Notes: a model not told the origin generated them from the letters alone. Counted from the first letter of the stretch, positions 55,176 through 64,000 are shown. The stretch is DNA of 64,000 nt from Micromonospora pisi (GCF_003633685.1 NZ_RBKT01000001.1:992001-1056000); one strand, 5' to 3'. Made by a program: numbers and translations.

Positions 55176-55559
55176 ATGACGACTTTCTGGACCTTGGGAT
55201 GCGACGCCGAGGATCCGCAGCGGATCGCCGCCTTTTGGGCGCTGGCCCTCGACTATGTCAAGGAATCCGGTTTCGACGAGCCGGACAACGCGTCCATCGT
55301 CGACCCGGATGGCCGGGGCCCTGCCATTGGGTTCCTGAAGGTGCCCGAGGGCAAGGTCGGCAAGAACCGTATGCATATCGATATCCGGGTGGCCGGTCCA
55401 GGCCCCTGGGACAGGGTCGAGCGCGCCCGACTGATCCGGCAGAAAGTCCCCGAGTTGGTCGCCGCCGGCGCGGCTGTGGTCCGCGAGGAGTGGTACGGCG
55501 ACATCCTCGGGCACGTCGTCATGCAGGACCCCGAGGGCAACGAGTTCTGCGTTGCTTGA
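55176..55559 (+). CDS. VOC-superfamily (glyoxalase-like) protein
   Basis: A 127-residue single-VOC protein, ATG 55176. TLGCDAEDPQRIAAFWALAL opens the fold and MHIDIRVAGPG, VREEWYGDILGHVVMQDPEGNEFCV close it. The metal or ligand residues expected near His in MHIDI and Glu in GNEF are present. Members include antibiotic-binding and dioxygenase-like proteins; the activity here is not predictable. Located at the left border of the IS110 hotspot. Confidence 0.85.
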   Translation: MTTFWTLGCDAEDPQRIAAFWALALDYVKESGFDEPDNASIVDPDGRGPAIGFLKVPEGKVGKNRMHIDIRVAGPGPWDRVERARLIRQKVPELVAAGAAVVREEWYGDILGHVVMQDPEGNEFCVA

Positions 55560-55818
55560 TGCCACGGCCAGTGCCGCCTTCAGTATCCGGATCTGGCTCC
55601 CGTTACGTTCTTGGAGCCCTCGTGTTGGGGGTGTAGGCCAGCGGTTTCGGCATGACTCATGGCTCCTGTCGTCATGATCTCAGAGGTGGTGTCACCGGGA
55701 CCGCAGGGCGTTCGTGACCGCTTATAGGGACCTGGCCGGTGCAGTGTGGAGGCCTTTGTAACGTGGCTGCCGGCGCGTCGTCCGCGGCTGGCCTACCCAC
55801 CGTGACAAGGAGCGCCTG
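55560..55818 (+). other. Upstream end of first IS110 element, possible bridge-RNA region
   Basis: A 259-bp non-coding region precedes the first IS110 transposase. It contains TTATAGGGAC (55701 region), and TCATAGGGAC lies just after the transposase gene (near 57069). These may be the two element ends. In IS110-group elements the long upstream end encodes the bridge RNA that guides recombination, so an RNA may arise here. Confidence 0.45.
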
Positions 55819-57063
55819 TTGACCAAGTCCCATGACATCAGCCCCGGCGGGGGCCGCGGATTCGAGATCTTCTGCGGCGTTGACGTAGCCCGGGAAACCC
55901 ACTACGCGGTGGCTCTCGACCGTGACGGGCGGCGGCTGGTCGAGCGTGCGCTGCCTAACGACGAGCCCGCCCTGCGGGCGCTGTTCGCCGAGCTGGCGGA
56001 GCACGGCCGGCTGCTCATGGTCGTCGACCAGCCCGCGTCGATCGGGGCGTTGGCGATCGCGGTCGCCCGCAGCATGAACATCGAGGTCGGCTACCTTCCT
56101 GGGTTGGCGATGCGACGCATCGCAGACCTGTATCCCGGTGAGGGCAAGACTGACGCGCGAGACGCATTCGTCATCGCCGACGCCGCCCGGACTTTGCCGC
56201 ACACCCTGCGGCGGGTCGGCCCGGACGAAGAGACCGTGACCGCCTTGGGTGTGCTTGCCGGCTACGACGCCGACCTCGCCGCCGAGGCGACCCGGCTGAC
56301 CAACCGGCTGCACGACGCCTTGCTACACGTTCATCCAGCCCTGGAACGGTTACTCGGCAAGCACTTCCGTCGCCGCGGTGTGCTGGAACTACTCACCGCG
56401 GCAGGGACTCCGCAGCAGCTTTGCGCACTCGACGAGGACGCGTTGCGTCAAGCGCTGGCACCACGGTCACGGCGTCTCGCGCTGACCCTGCCGGCGCAGA
56501 TCCACACCGCGTTGGAACAGCAGAGCGTCGTCATCCCCGCCACCGTGCAGTACGGGCGGGTGATCAGCGGTGTCGCCGCCCAACTGCTGGCGGTCCTGGA
56601 CGAGCGGGTGTCTGTCGCCCACGACCTGGACACCCTTCTGAAGGAGCACCCCCTCGTCGAGGTGCTCATCTCGATGCCCGGCGTCGGAGCCAGAACCGCG
56701 GTCGCGCTGCTGCTAACCCTCGGCGACGGCAGCACGTTCCGTACTTCCGGACACCTCGCTGCTTATGCCGGACTGGCGCCCGTCACCCGCCAGTCCGGAC
56801 GCACCATCCGTAGCGAACGCCAGCCCCAGCGCGGGAACCGGGCACTCAAACAAGCCCTGTACCTGTCCGCGTTCGCCAGCCTGAAGCACCCTGACAGCCG
56901 CGCCTACTACGACCGGAAACGCGCCGAGGGCAAGAACCACACCTCAGCGCTTCTCTGCCTCGCCCGACGCCGCACCGACGTCCTCTACGCCATGGTCCGC
57001 GACCGCACCCCCTACCAACCCACCGTCCCGTCGAACGACGACGGCACCACAACAACGGCTTGA
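55819..57063 (+). CDS. IS110-family transposase (first copy type)
   Basis: A 414-residue recombinase. The TTG at 55819 has AAGGAG seven bases upstream. The N-terminal DEDD RuvC-like domain opens FCGVDVARETHYAVALDRDG, with the second acidic residue in VVDQPASIG and the later pair in GKTDARDAFVIAD. The C-terminal Tnp_20 domain has MPGVGARTAVALLLTLGD, and the catalytic Ser lies in its TRQSGRTIRS region. It excises and inserts its element through a circular form, guided by a bridge RNA. Unlike its neighbours in sequence, so it is a separate element type. Confidence 0.95.
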   Translation: MTKSHDISPGGGRGFEIFCGVDVARETHYAVALDRDGRRLVERALPNDEPALRALFAELAEHGRLLMVVDQPASIGALAIAVARSMNIEVGYLPGLAMRRIADLYPGEGKTDARDAFVIADAARTLPHTLRRVGPDEETVTALGVLAGYDADLAAEATRLTNRLHDALLHVHPALERLLGKHFRRRGVLELLTAAGTPQQLCALDEDALRQALAPRSRRLALTLPAQIHTALEQQSVVIPATVQYGRVISGVAAQLLAVLDERVSVAHDLDTLLKEHPLVEVLISMPGVGARTAVALLLTLGDGSTFRTSGHLAAYAGLAPVTRQSGRTIRSERQPQRGNRALKQALYLSAFASLKHPDSRAYYDRKRAEGKNHTSALLCLARRRTDVLYAMVRDRTPYQPTVPSNDDGTTTTA

Positions 57064-57088
57064 CACGCGTCATAGGGACACCTCTGTG

Positions 57089-58252
57089 TCAAGAGGCGGC
57101 GAGGAACGGTGTTCTAGGCTGGGTGTTGGCGGGTCCGGGAAGTGACTGTTCCGAAGTGCCGGCTGTCGGGATTGAGCTGGCCGCGCTGGATTGAAGTGTC
57201 GCTCCCACTTGTCCTCCCGGACCCGTCTCTCCTGCTCCAGCATCCTTGATCATCTGCTTGTAGACCAGGTCGGAAAGTCGCCGTTTCAGGGCCCTCATCG
57301 CTTCCATCGACGTCTTCCCGGCAGCGAGTTTGCGCCGGTAGTAGTCCCGGCCTTCGGTGTCGTTGCGGAGCTGGACGATGGCCATGATGTGCAGAACCCG
57401 GTTGATGCGGCGGTTCCCTGCCCGAGACAGGCGGTGGCGTTGCTGGTCGCCGGAGGACGCGTCGATGGGGGCGGTGCCGTTCCAGGAGGCGAAGTGCCCG
57501 CGGCTGGCGAACCGGTGGATGTCACCGACGTCGCCGATCAGTCGGGCGGCGCCCGACGGGCCGATACCGTTGAGCCCCAGAAGGTTGCTGCCGGTCGCCT
57601 CGACGAGTTCGGTCAGCTGCGTGTTCGCGGCTTTGATCTTCTTGTCGATGCTCGCGAGTTCGGTGATGAGTTCGGAGGCGAGCTGACGGCGGGTGCGCCC
57701 GACGATGTCGCGGGGCCGCACGGTGTTGAGCAGGGCACGGGCCTGCGGCGCGGATAGGAACTTCTTCGCCCCGCCCGGCAGGAGTTCCAGGAGCAGTTGG
57801 TGCAGCCGGTTGATGGTGTCCGTGCGTGACCGGCCGAGGTTGTCGCGTCGGTCGACCAGCAGCCGCAGCGCGACACCGGCGTCGTCGACGGTGACCTGCC
57901 GCAACCCCTCGGTGCGCAGCGCGACCACAGCCACGGAGTGCGCGTCGACGGGGTCGGTCTTACGGCCTTGACCGGTGGCGAACATCCGGGCCCGGGCAGA
58001 GAGTTTCGCGGGGACATCGACAACGGTCTCGCCGTCGGCAACGAGGCGTTGAGCGATGTGCCGGCCGATGCCGTTGCAGCCCTCGACCGCCCAGAGACGT
58101 TCCTTGTACTGTCGGCCGAGGGCGAGCATCGCCTGGTAGCCGTCAGTGTCGGTGCCGAACCGGCCCTGGGCCAGGACTTTTTCGCGGTCGTTGACGACCT
58201 CGATGGTCGCGGACCGTTTGTGGGGGTCCATGCCGATGATCACGCGTGCCAT
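57089..58252 (-). CDS. IS110-family transposase (second type)
   Basis: A 387-residue recombinase. ATG 58252 has GGAGGA upstream. DEDD residues occur in IIGMDPHKRSATIEVV, AVEGCNGIGR and KTDPVDAHSVAVVAL. The C-terminal domain has LNGIGPSGAARLIGDVGD and FASWNGTAPIDASSGDQQRH, with the Ser of the SSG motif. It runs opposite to the first element and begins 25 bp beyond it. The C-terminal tail after KQMIKDA is Gly/Ser-rich. It appears intact. Confidence 0.95.
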   Translation of the reverse strand: MARVIIGMDPHKRSATIEVVNDREKVLAQGRFGTDTDGYQAMLALGRQYKERLWAVEGCNGIGRHIAQRLVADGETVVDVPAKLSARARMFATGQGRKTDPVDAHSVAVVALRTEGLRQVTVDDAGVALRLLVDRRDNLGRSRTDTINRLHQLLLELLPGGAKKFLSAPQARALLNTVRPRDIVGRTRRQLASELITELASIDKKIKAANTQLTELVEATGSNLLGLNGIGPSGAARLIGDVGDIHRFASRGHFASWNGTAPIDASSGDQQRHRLSRAGNRRINRVLHIMAIVQLRNDTEGRDYYRRKLAAGKTSMEAMRALKRRLSDLVYKQMIKDAGAGETGPGGQVGATLQSSAASSIPTAGTSEQSLPGPANTQPRTPFLAAS

Positions 58253-58699
58253 GTTGTCCTCCTCGATCATGCCGAGTTGATGTCGGCGAGGAGGGCAGCG
58301 CTACTTCGAGCTGGGCAAACCCCTCTTGAGCCTCTCCGCGCCACGGTGACCGGCGGGCGCATGCCAGATGAGAGCCACACCAAACTGCGGTGGGCAGCCG
58401 ATGAGAGAGCTATCCCGCCGGTCACCTCGACCAAGCCTGGCCGGGCTGCGGTCGTAGGTCCAGTCAACAAGTAGTCATCTTTGTCCGTCGTGGACGCCCT
58501 GGCGGGTAGGAAAATTTGGACGGCTGCCCGCCGACGTCGTCGTGGCTTGGTTCGATGAGACCGTCAAGTAGTCTGACGCTGGGAGCCGGTTCCAGGGCCC
58601 TGCATTGTTGCTTCGAGCACGCGAGTCCGCCTCTTGTTGTCCCTCGGCCCCGCGGGCAGCCACCTGATGGTGTCTGTGCTGGGCGACGAGGAGCGAGGG
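58253..58699. other. Divergent non-coding ends of two IS110 elements
   Basis: 447 bp between divergent IS110 transposases hold the upstream ends of both elements. No gene is supported. Under the IS110 model each upstream end should encode a bridge RNA of about 150-250 nt. The boundary between the elements may lie near 58460-58510, where AT-richer sequence (AAATTTGG) occurs. Confidence 0.45.
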
Positions 58700-59977
58700 A
58701 TGGAATCGACTGAGGAAGCAGCCGAGCTGGTCGAACGCGTTGCCGCGCTCGACATCGGTAAAGCCACGCTGATGGCGTGTATCCGGGCGCCGCACGAACA
58801 CAGCGCCGGCCGGCGCCGTCAAGAGGTGGCCGAGTACCCGACGACGACCGGTGCGCTGCTGCGGCTCGCCGACCGGCTGCGTGAGTTCGAGGTGACCAGG
58901 GTCGCGATGGAGGCCACCTCCGACTATTGGAAACCGGTGTTCTACCTCCTCGAAGCCGAGGGGTTCGAGTGCTGGCTGCTGAATGCCAGCCACGTCAAGA
59001 ACGTGCCCGGCCGACCCAAGACCGACAAACTCGACGCGGTATGGCTGGCCAAGGTCGTCGAGCGGGGAATGTGCGCACCCAGTTTCGTACCACCGAAACC
59101 GATCCGCAGGCTGCGCGACCTCACCCGGTATCGGCGCTCGCTCATTCGCGACCGCACCCGGGAGAAGCAACGCCTGGAGAAACTCCTGGAGGATGCCCAG
59201 ATCAAACTGTCGGTGGTCGCCTCCGACATGTTCGGCGTCTCCGGCCGGGCCATCCTGGCCGCGCTGATCGCCGGGCAACGCGATCCGCAGGTCCTGGCCG
59301 AGCTGGCCCGCGGCCGGCTCCGCTCAAAAATCACCCAGCTACGGGAAGCCCTCACTGGCCACTTCGACGATCACCACGCGCTGCTCTGCGCCAAGATGCT
59401 CCAGCGTGTCGACGCGTTGACCGCCGACATCGCCGAGCTCAGCACCGTGATCGAAACGGTGATCAGCCCTTACGCGGCCCAGGCAGCGCAACTCGATGAA
59501 GTAACCGGTATCGGTGCCACCTGCGCTCAGGAACTCATCGCCGAACTCGGCGTGGACATGACCGTCTTCCCCACCGCCGCACACCTCGCGTCCTGGGCCC
59601 GGTTCGCACCCCGCGCGAACCAGTCCGCCGGCAAGACGAAACCCGCCACCACCGGCAAGGGCAACCCCTGGCTGGCCAGCACACTCGGCGAGATCACCGC
59701 AGTACTCGCCCGCAGCGACACCTTCCTCGGCGAACGCTACCGGCGACTGTCCCGACGCCGAGGCAAACTCCGCGCCATCGTCGCCACCGGCAACTCGGTC
59801 CTCACCGTCGTCTGGCATCTACTCGCCGACCCAACCGCCCGCTACCACGACCTCGGCGCCGACTTCCACGACACCCGATACCACCAACGCCTTCAGCACA
59901 ACCTGATCCACCAACTCGAACGCGTCACGGGCCAACAGGTGACCCTCAGCGCCCGCGTCGAAACCGCCGCCGCATAA
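58700..59977 (+). CDS. IS110-family transposase (third type)
   Basis: A 425-residue recombinase. The ATG at 58700 is preferred for its GAGGAG site; upstream starts exist. DEDD motifs: AALDIGKATLMACIR, AMEATSDYWKPV and KTDKLDAVWLAKV. The C-terminal domain has VTGIGATCAQELIAELG and FAPRANQSAGKTKPATTG with its Ser. It is about 40 residues longer than the second type. All three transposases differ enough in sequence that they did not arise by local duplication. Confidence 0.95.
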   Translation: MESTEEAAELVERVAALDIGKATLMACIRAPHEHSAGRRRQEVAEYPTTTGALLRLADRLREFEVTRVAMEATSDYWKPVFYLLEAEGFECWLLNASHVKNVPGRPKTDKLDAVWLAKVVERGMCAPSFVPPKPIRRLRDLTRYRRSLIRDRTREKQRLEKLLEDAQIKLSVVASDMFGVSGRAILAALIAGQRDPQVLAELARGRLRSKITQLREALTGHFDDHHALLCAKMLQRVDALTADIAELSTVIETVISPYAAQAAQLDEVTGIGATCAQELIAELGVDMTVFPTAAHLASWARFAPRANQSAGKTKPATTGKGNPWLASTLGEITAVLARSDTFLGERYRRLSRRRGKLRAIVATGNSVLTVVWHLLADPTARYHDLGADFHDTRYHQRLQHNLIHQLERVTGQQVTLSARVETAAA

Positions 59978-60017
59978 CCAACCAACGCTCTCGGACTCAC
60001 CCCTAACTCAACACAGC

Positions 60018-60038
60018 CATCGCGGCTACGCCGCGATG
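60018..60038. other. Perfect 9-bp hairpin after third IS110 gene
   Basis: CATCGCGGC (60018-60026) and GCCGCGATG (60030-60038) with a 3-nt loop. It may be the subterminal structure at the element's right end or a terminator. Confidence 0.5.
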
Positions 60039-60127
60039 CTGCCGCCTGCCCACTCGCTGATTATTTTCGAGTCAGCCGATGAGCGAATACAACCGGCGGT
60101 CTCTGAGGTGATCGGCGTCGTATTTTT

Positions 60128-60526
60128 TCAGGGGCGTGCGTCGAACTGGATCCGGGCTTCGAAGACGCGGTCCATGTGCGTCTCCGCCCAGCTCTTGATC
60201 GCGATCATGACCGGGAACAGTTCATGGCCGAGCGCGGTGAGCGCGTAGTCGACGCGGACCGGCACCGAGGCAGTGACCGTGCGGGTGACCAGGCCGTCGC
60301 GCTCCAGCGTCCGCAGGGTCTGGGTAAGCATCTTCTGGCTGACGCCAGCGATGCGCTGGGCGAGCTCGCCGTGCCGCTGCGGGCCGCCGGCGAGCGCTGG
60401 GATCACCAGGGCGACCCATTTGTCGGTGAGCCTGCTCAGCAGCTCACGGGTCGGGCAACCTTCCAGGAACGCGTCGTAGTCCCGTTTGGCCTGTTCGCGG
60501 CGCTGTGCCGCGGTCGTCGTCGCCAT
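60128..60526 (-). CDS. HxlR-family transcriptional regulator
   Basis: A 132-residue winged-helix protein. ATG 60526 has GGAGGG upstream. CPTRELLSRLTDKWVALVIPAL, RHGELAQRIAGVSQKMLTQTLR and LERDGLVTRTV are the HxlR core; the Cys near the start (EGCPTR) is the redox- or electrophile-sensing position in HxlR proteins such as HypR and QorR. It is divergent from a quinone-oxidoreductase-like gene, exactly the arrangement in which such regulators respond to quinone or disulfide stress. Control of that neighbour is therefore likely. Confidence 0.93.
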   Translation of the reverse strand: MATTTAAQRREQAKRDYDAFLEGCPTRELLSRLTDKWVALVIPALAGGPQRHGELAQRIAGVSQKMLTQTLRTLERDGLVTRTVTASVPVRVDYALTALGHELFPVMIAIKSWAETHMDRVFEARIQFDARP

Positions 60527-60631
60527 CCTGCCCTCCACCGGTGCCCTAGGCACTTCACGGTACCTACTTTGTCACGGTGCCGGTGATTCGTACGGTCATG
60601 GCGATCACGAGGTCTCACGAAGGAGACGGCG
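60527..60631. promoter_or_regulatory. Divergent promoter region of HxlR and oxidoreductase genes
   Basis: A 105-bp region contains GGTACCTACTTTGTCACGGTGCC (two halves GGTACC/GGTGCC around 60560-60582), a likely HxlR operator overlapping the promoters. Confidence 0.5.
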
Positions 60632-61534
60632 ATGCGCGCAGTCAGCTATGCACAGTTCGGAGGGCCGGAGGTCCTGCACGTGGCCGACGTGCCGGTGCCC
60701 GAGCCCGGGCAGGGGCAGGTGCGGGTGCGGGTCGCGGCATCAGTTGTACATCCGGTCGATCTGATGGTCCGCTCCGGTCGGTTCCCGGCCCCGTTGCCGG
60801 CCGGTCTGCCCTACACGCCAGGCTGGGACGTTGCCGGCAGCATCGACGCGGTCGGCCCATCGGTCGAGGAGTTCACGATCGGCGACGAGGTCATCGGCTT
60901 CTCGCCGTGGCTACAAACCACGGTCGGTGCCCACGCGGAGTACGTAGTCCTCGACGCCGCCTGGCTGACCTCCGCGCCCACCGGCGTCCCCGCCACCGAG
61001 ACGGCGACCCTGCCGACCAATGGCCTCGCCGCCGCCCAGGCCCTCGATCTGCTAGCGCTCCCGGCGGGTTCGGCCGTGCTCGTCACCGGCGCCGCCGGGC
61101 AGGCAGGTGGGTTCGTTCTGGCGCTGGCCCGGGCGACCGGTCTGCACGCCACGGGACTTGCCGGGGCGGACGACCGCGAGTTCGTCGAGTCGCTGGGCGC
61201 GGCGTTCCTGTCGCGCGCGGACGATCCGACGGGGACGTTCGACGCGGTCATCGACCTGGCGGTGATCGGCCCCTCGCTGCTGGACCTCATCCGGGACAGC
61301 GGCGGCTACGTGGCCGCGTCACCCCCGCTTCGCCCGGAGCCGGTGCGGGGAATCCGGACCTTCGCGCTGGAGGTGCTACCGGACGGATCCCGGCTGAGCG
61401 AATTGGTCAAACTCGTCACCAGCGGCGACATCCCGCTCCGGGTCGCTGACGTGTACCCCTTCGCCGACGCGGCGGCCGCCCACGACCGGCTGGCCCGAGG
61501 CGGCGTGCGCGGCGGCGTGGTGATCGTCCCCTGA
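60632..61534 (+). CDS. Quinone-oxidoreductase-like (MDR) NADP-dependent enzyme
   Basis: A 300-residue medium-chain reductase without the structural zinc Cys, so of the QOR/zeta-crystallin type. ATG 60632 has AGGAGA. N-terminal GroES-like part: VRVAASVVHPVDLMVRSGR, PYTPGWDVAGSI. The cofactor domain has VLVTGAAGQAGGFVLALARA (A-x-G-x-x-G). It reduces quinones or enones with NADPH. It is divergent from the HxlR gene that probably controls it. Confidence 0.92.
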   Translation: MRAVSYAQFGGPEVLHVADVPVPEPGQGQVRVRVAASVVHPVDLMVRSGRFPAPLPAGLPYTPGWDVAGSIDAVGPSVEEFTIGDEVIGFSPWLQTTVGAHAEYVVLDAAWLTSAPTGVPATETATLPTNGLAAAQALDLLALPAGSAVLVTGAAGQAGGFVLALARATGLHATGLAGADDREFVESLGAAFLSRADDPTGTFDAVIDLAVIGPSLLDLIRDSGGYVAASPPLRPEPVRGIRTFALEVLPDGSRLSELVKLVTSGDIPLRVADVYPFADAAAAHDRLARGGVRGGVVIVP

Positions 61535-61576
61535 TCCGCAGCGAAAGCTGGGCCGTCATGCTCAGGGTGAGCATGC

Positions 61577-61614
61577 CGCTCGCGCCACGCCTACTGCACG
61601 GCGTGGCGCGAGCG
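61577..61614 (+). terminator. Terminator after the oxidoreductase gene
   Basis: Perfect 15-bp stem (61577-61591 with 61600-61614) and 8-nt loop, starting about 43 bases after the stop. The following bases are CCTTCG, so there is little T run. Confidence 0.7.
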
Positions 61615-61832
61615 CCTTCGCCTGATCGACCATGAACAGGTCTCCTGGTCATGTGAACGACGCCGCCGGGATGGAACTCCGCCAGCGGCCTGTTGCACGC
61701 CCGCGCCTCCGAACCTGCTACTGACGGCGTTGCAGCCGTGCACAGATTGGCATCGACGGTCAGGCCCACTGTCGAAGCACGCACCCGAGCACATTCGTCG
61801 CCGGGTCAAATAATCAGCGGCGGCATCCGCTC
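61615..61832. other. Non-coding stretch
   Basis: No gene or strong signal seen between the terminator and the VOC remnant. Confidence 0.5.
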
Positions 61833-61978
61833 ATGGCACCCCTTTATGTCAAGATCGACCGACTGCGGAGCACAGGACCGGCGTTCCGCAGCGACGTGAC
61901 CGCCCGCCTGGGCGGACGCCAGATCCTGCTCACCGACCCCGCCGGCAACCTCATCGAACTCTTCCAACCCGCCCACCC
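61833..61978 (+). pseudogene. C-terminal scrap of a VOC (glyoxalase-like) protein
   Basis: The plus strand reads [29 protein letters not shown], split here as RSDVTARLGGRQ then [15 protein letters not shown], the end of a VOC domain with the Glu ligand in NLIELF. Nothing N-terminal precedes it. The tail of the opposite-strand HemA-like gene runs into it, showing that a rearrangement joined the two. Confidence 0.65.
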
Positions 61979-62256
61979 GTCTGGGCACACCCTGAGTCGA
62001 GCGCGAAGAGCTTGCGCAGTGCCTCGGTGTAGGACGTCTCGGCGGTCTGCCCGGCTAGTCCTACGACCTTGGTCATCGGGGCGTGCAGGAGTTTGTCGAC
62101 CACCCTGCGTACCGTCCATGCGACCTCAGCCCGCGCGGTGTCGTCCAGGTCTGACAGGCGTGTGGTCAGTCGGCGCAACTCGGCCTCGACCACAGCGTTC
62201 GCCATGCCACGCAAGGCGACCACAATGCGTGCTTCTTTCGAAACGGCTGCGTCCAT
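61951..62256 (-). CDS. Free-standing glutamyl-tRNA reductase C-terminal (dimerisation) domain-like protein
   Basis: A 101-residue protein. ATG 62256 has a strong AAGGAGA five bases upstream, so translation is likely. [19 protein letters not shown], then [15 protein letters not shown], then [13 protein letters not shown] match the dimerisation helices at the end of HemA. The tRNA-binding, catalytic (Cys) and NADPH domains are absent, so it cannot make glutamate semialdehyde. The last residues after FALD come from the antisense VOC remnant, so the natural end has been replaced. It lies 53 bp after the multicopper oxidase on the same strand and may share its transcript. It could bind or poison HemA, or be a relic. 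Confidence 0.7.
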   Translation of the reverse strand: MDAAVSKEARIVVALRGMANAVVEAELRRLTTRLSDLDDTARAEVAWTVRRVVDKLLHAPMTKVVGLAGQTAETSYTEALRKLFALDSGCAQTGGRVGRVR

Positions 62257-62309
62257 GGGAGTCTCCTTTGCGGGTTCGATGCGATGGTGTGGAAGCAGAA
62301 GCCGATGGG

Positions 62310-64000
62310 TCACTCGGGATGATTCGGCGTGCGCCGGCCGACGGTGAACGGCGAGGTCACCCCGCGGTACGCCACGTGCAGCACCATGCCCTGTTTGGCG
62401 TGCGGCAGGTTGTGGCAGTGGTCGAGCCAGATCCCCGGGTTATCGGCCCGGAACGCGACCTGCCACACCTCGCCGGGCAGCACATCGAACGTGTCCAGCC
62501 ACAGCGGACTACCGGTCACCGGGCGACCGTTGCGCGACAGCACCAGCACGTGGTGGCCGTGCAGGTGCATTGGATGACTTTCGGTGCCCCGATTGACCAC
62601 GGTGGTGCGCACGGCGTCGCCTCGGTCGACCAGCAGCGGCGGGATGTCTGGATAAACGGTCCCGTTGACCGTGTACGCGTAGCTCGGCATCCCGTCCAGG
62701 AATCGAACCAGCCGGTCCAGTACCAGCGTGTGGTCCTTATCGTAGCGATCGAATGGTCCGGGTGCGGAGGTGCCGTACTGGGTGATGTCCAGGTCGGTGC
62801 CAGCCGGGTGTGTCGGCATCGCGCCGGTACCCAGAAGCAGCCCGTCGGAGGTCCGGCCGTCCACCATCACGTGCACGGCCCCAGCGGGCATCGTGAACAC
62901 GACGTCGTAGCGGCCGCCAGCCGGCAGCCGCAGCGTCGTCTCGGCCGTCAGTACGGTCGGGCCGTTGAGGTCCCGGCCGTCGATGGCGCTGACGGTGTAG
63001 GGCGTGCCGCCGACCGCCACGCGATGCGCGTCGTTGTCGGTGTTGACCAGCCGTAGGCGGACCCGTCGACCCGCGGGCACGTCCCGGGTCTGCCGCCGGT
63101 CGGATCCGCCGAGGATCGTCGCGCCGCTGTCGAAGCGGTGTACGGGCAACGTGAAGTCCGTCTCCTGCGGTTCGGTTCGGTCAGGAGTCACCACGAGAGT
63201 GCCGTAGAGGCCCTTGCGGACGGCTTCACTGGACATTTCGTGTGAGTGGTACCAGTAGCTGCCAACATCCTTGGCCTCGAAGCGATAGACGAACGTGCCA
63301 CCCGGTGCCACCGCGTTCTGGGTGACACCGGCGACACCGTCCTCGCCGACCGGCACGTCGTACCCGTGCCAGTGCAACGTGACCCCGATGCCTGGCAGTT
63401 CGTTGCGCAGTGTCACCTCGACCACGTCGCCCTGGGTCACCCGCAGTTCCGGCCCGGGCACCTGACTGTTGAACGTCCACGCGTCAACCGTCGCGCCGGA
63501 GGGCAGGGTGACCGTCGCGGCACGGGCGGTGAGCGTGAACTTCCGGGTCGGCGTACGGCTCGGTCCACGCAGATCGGCGACGGACACGCCGGGTGCCGTG
63601 GCGGATCCGGCGTGGGCGGCGTGGCCGCTGTCCGCGCCGTGCGCGTTGTGGTCGAGTTCGTCGGGCAACCGGCTGCCGACGGCGGCCGTGACACCCGCCG
63701 CCAGCAGCGCCCCCGCCGTGGTCGCCACCACCGCGACCCGTGCCGCCCCGGCCGGGAGCCGCCAGACCAGCAGCGCCGCGGCGCCGGAACCGAAGACGGC
63801 CGCGACCGCACCGACCGTCACCGGATACCCGACCAGGAACTGCATCGCAATGCCCGCAACCGCGACATACGCCGCCGCGATCAGCACCGGTGCCGGAGGC
63901 GTCCGTCGACGGACCATCGTGACGGTAACCACCCCGGACAGCAACGCCAGCGGGACGGCGGTCACCAGCCGGTCCGGCACGAACCACCAGCCGGCACCGC
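62310..64000 (-). CDS. Membrane-anchored multicopper oxidase, 5' end outside window
   Basis: The frame is open to base 64000, so the N-terminus is cut off; a GTG at 63980 is a possible but unlikely start. Several membrane helices ([34 protein letters not shown] and more) precede a His-rich linker ([14 protein letters not shown]). Three cupredoxin domains follow with all copper motifs: LHWHG, YWYHSH, HPMHLHG and the type-1 site [12 protein letters not shown]. The axial Met points to a lower-potential site. Such enzymes oxidise copper(I) or phenols outside the cell. Family assignment is firm; substrate is not. Confidence 0.93.
   Translation of the reverse strand, partial: GAGWWFVPDRLVTAVPLALLSGVVTVTMVRRRTPPAPVLIAAAYVAVAGIAMQFLVGYPVTVGAVAAVFGSGAAALLVWRLPAGAARVAVVATTAGALLAAGVTAAVGSRLPDELDHNAHGADSGHAAHAGSATAPGVSVADLRGPSRTPTRKFTLTARAATVTLPSGATVDAWTFNSQVPGPELRVTQGDVVEVTLRNELPGIGVTLHWHGYDVPVGEDGVAGVTQNAVAPGGTFVYRFEAKDVGSYWYHSHEMSSEAVRKGLYGTLVVTPDRTEPQETDFTLPVHRFDSGATILGGSDRRQTRDVPAGRRVRLRLVNTDNDAHRVAVGGTPYTVSAIDGRDLNGPTVLTAETTLRLPAGGRYDVVFTMPAGAVHVMVDGRTSDGLLLGTGAMPTHPAGTDLDITQYGTSAPGPFDRYDKDHTLVLDRLVRFLDGMPSYAYTVNGTVYPDIPPLLVDRGDAVRTTVVNRGTESHPMHLHGHHVLVLSRNGRPVTGSPLWLDTFDVLPGEVWQVAFRADNPGIWLDHCHNLPHAKQGMVLHVAYRGVTSPFTVGRRTPNHPE

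Noticed and set aside
62310-63980. Complete multicopper oxidase starting at GTG 63980
   Set aside because: The frame stays open with sensible residues ([11 protein letters not shown]) to the window edge, so the gene most likely begins outside.

Overview
The window is high-GC actinomycete DNA. GTG and TTG starts, GTGA-type stop/start overlaps, twin-domain secreted proteins, a sortase-type LPVTG anchor and the gene content suggest a Micromonospora-like or Streptomyces-like organism. The genus is inferred, not proven. No rRNA, tRNA or CRISPR array was seen.

Bases 1-19299 are one plus-strand block that reads as a biosynthetic cluster for a sulfated, PUFA-synthase-like polyketide or fatty acid. 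It opens inside a multidomain synthase (AT-ACP-ACP-KR visible, KS presumably upstream). A second synthase follows (KS-AT-DH with a fused phosphopantetheinyl transferase), then a free ACP, an alpha/beta hydrolase and a sulfotransferase. Next come a secreted protein of unknown role, a lipoprotein esterase, a two-gene ABC exporter, and cysQ-cysD-cysN for sulfate activation and PAP removal. No APS kinase is visible. cysQ and cysN carry rare TTA codons. A convergent terminator separates the block from a secreted subtilisin-like protease with a P-domain (19364-21226).

Bases 21227-23426 hold no intact large gene, only an IS5-type transposase scrap and a small membrane-protein ORF. Bases 23427-36356 are a five-gene minus-strand operon: DUF4132 protein, a 1682-residue partner, MoxR AAA ATPase, DUF5682-VWA fusion and SWIM zinc-finger protein. 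Most of its junctions overlap by 4 bases. It looks like the actinobacterial counterpart of the poorly understood E. coli yehI/L/M/P/Q set.

Bases 36357-37690 are a decayed stretch with a frameshifted tyrosine-recombinase tail and a long palindrome. Then comes a 1323-residue cell-wall-anchored adhesin (DUF3494 ice-binding-like head, eight Ig-like repeats, LPVTG). It is followed by a divergent MMPL exporter/TetR pair with a clear operator, and a divergent TetR/SDR pair.

Bases 47450-48677 encode a DddA-like (SCP1.201-type) cytosine deaminase toxin, split by an apparent 1-base deletion, coupled to an Imm1-family immunity gene. Bases 48796-54198 carry a double-HTH LuxR-type regulator, a SARP/NB-ARC regulator and two alpha/beta hydrolases.

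Bases 55.6-60.0 kb are an insertion hotspot with three different IS110-family transposases. The right end holds an HxlR regulator with a divergent quinone-oxidoreductase-like gene, a VOC-protein scrap, a free-standing HemA C-terminal-domain gene and a multicopper oxidase that runs off the window.
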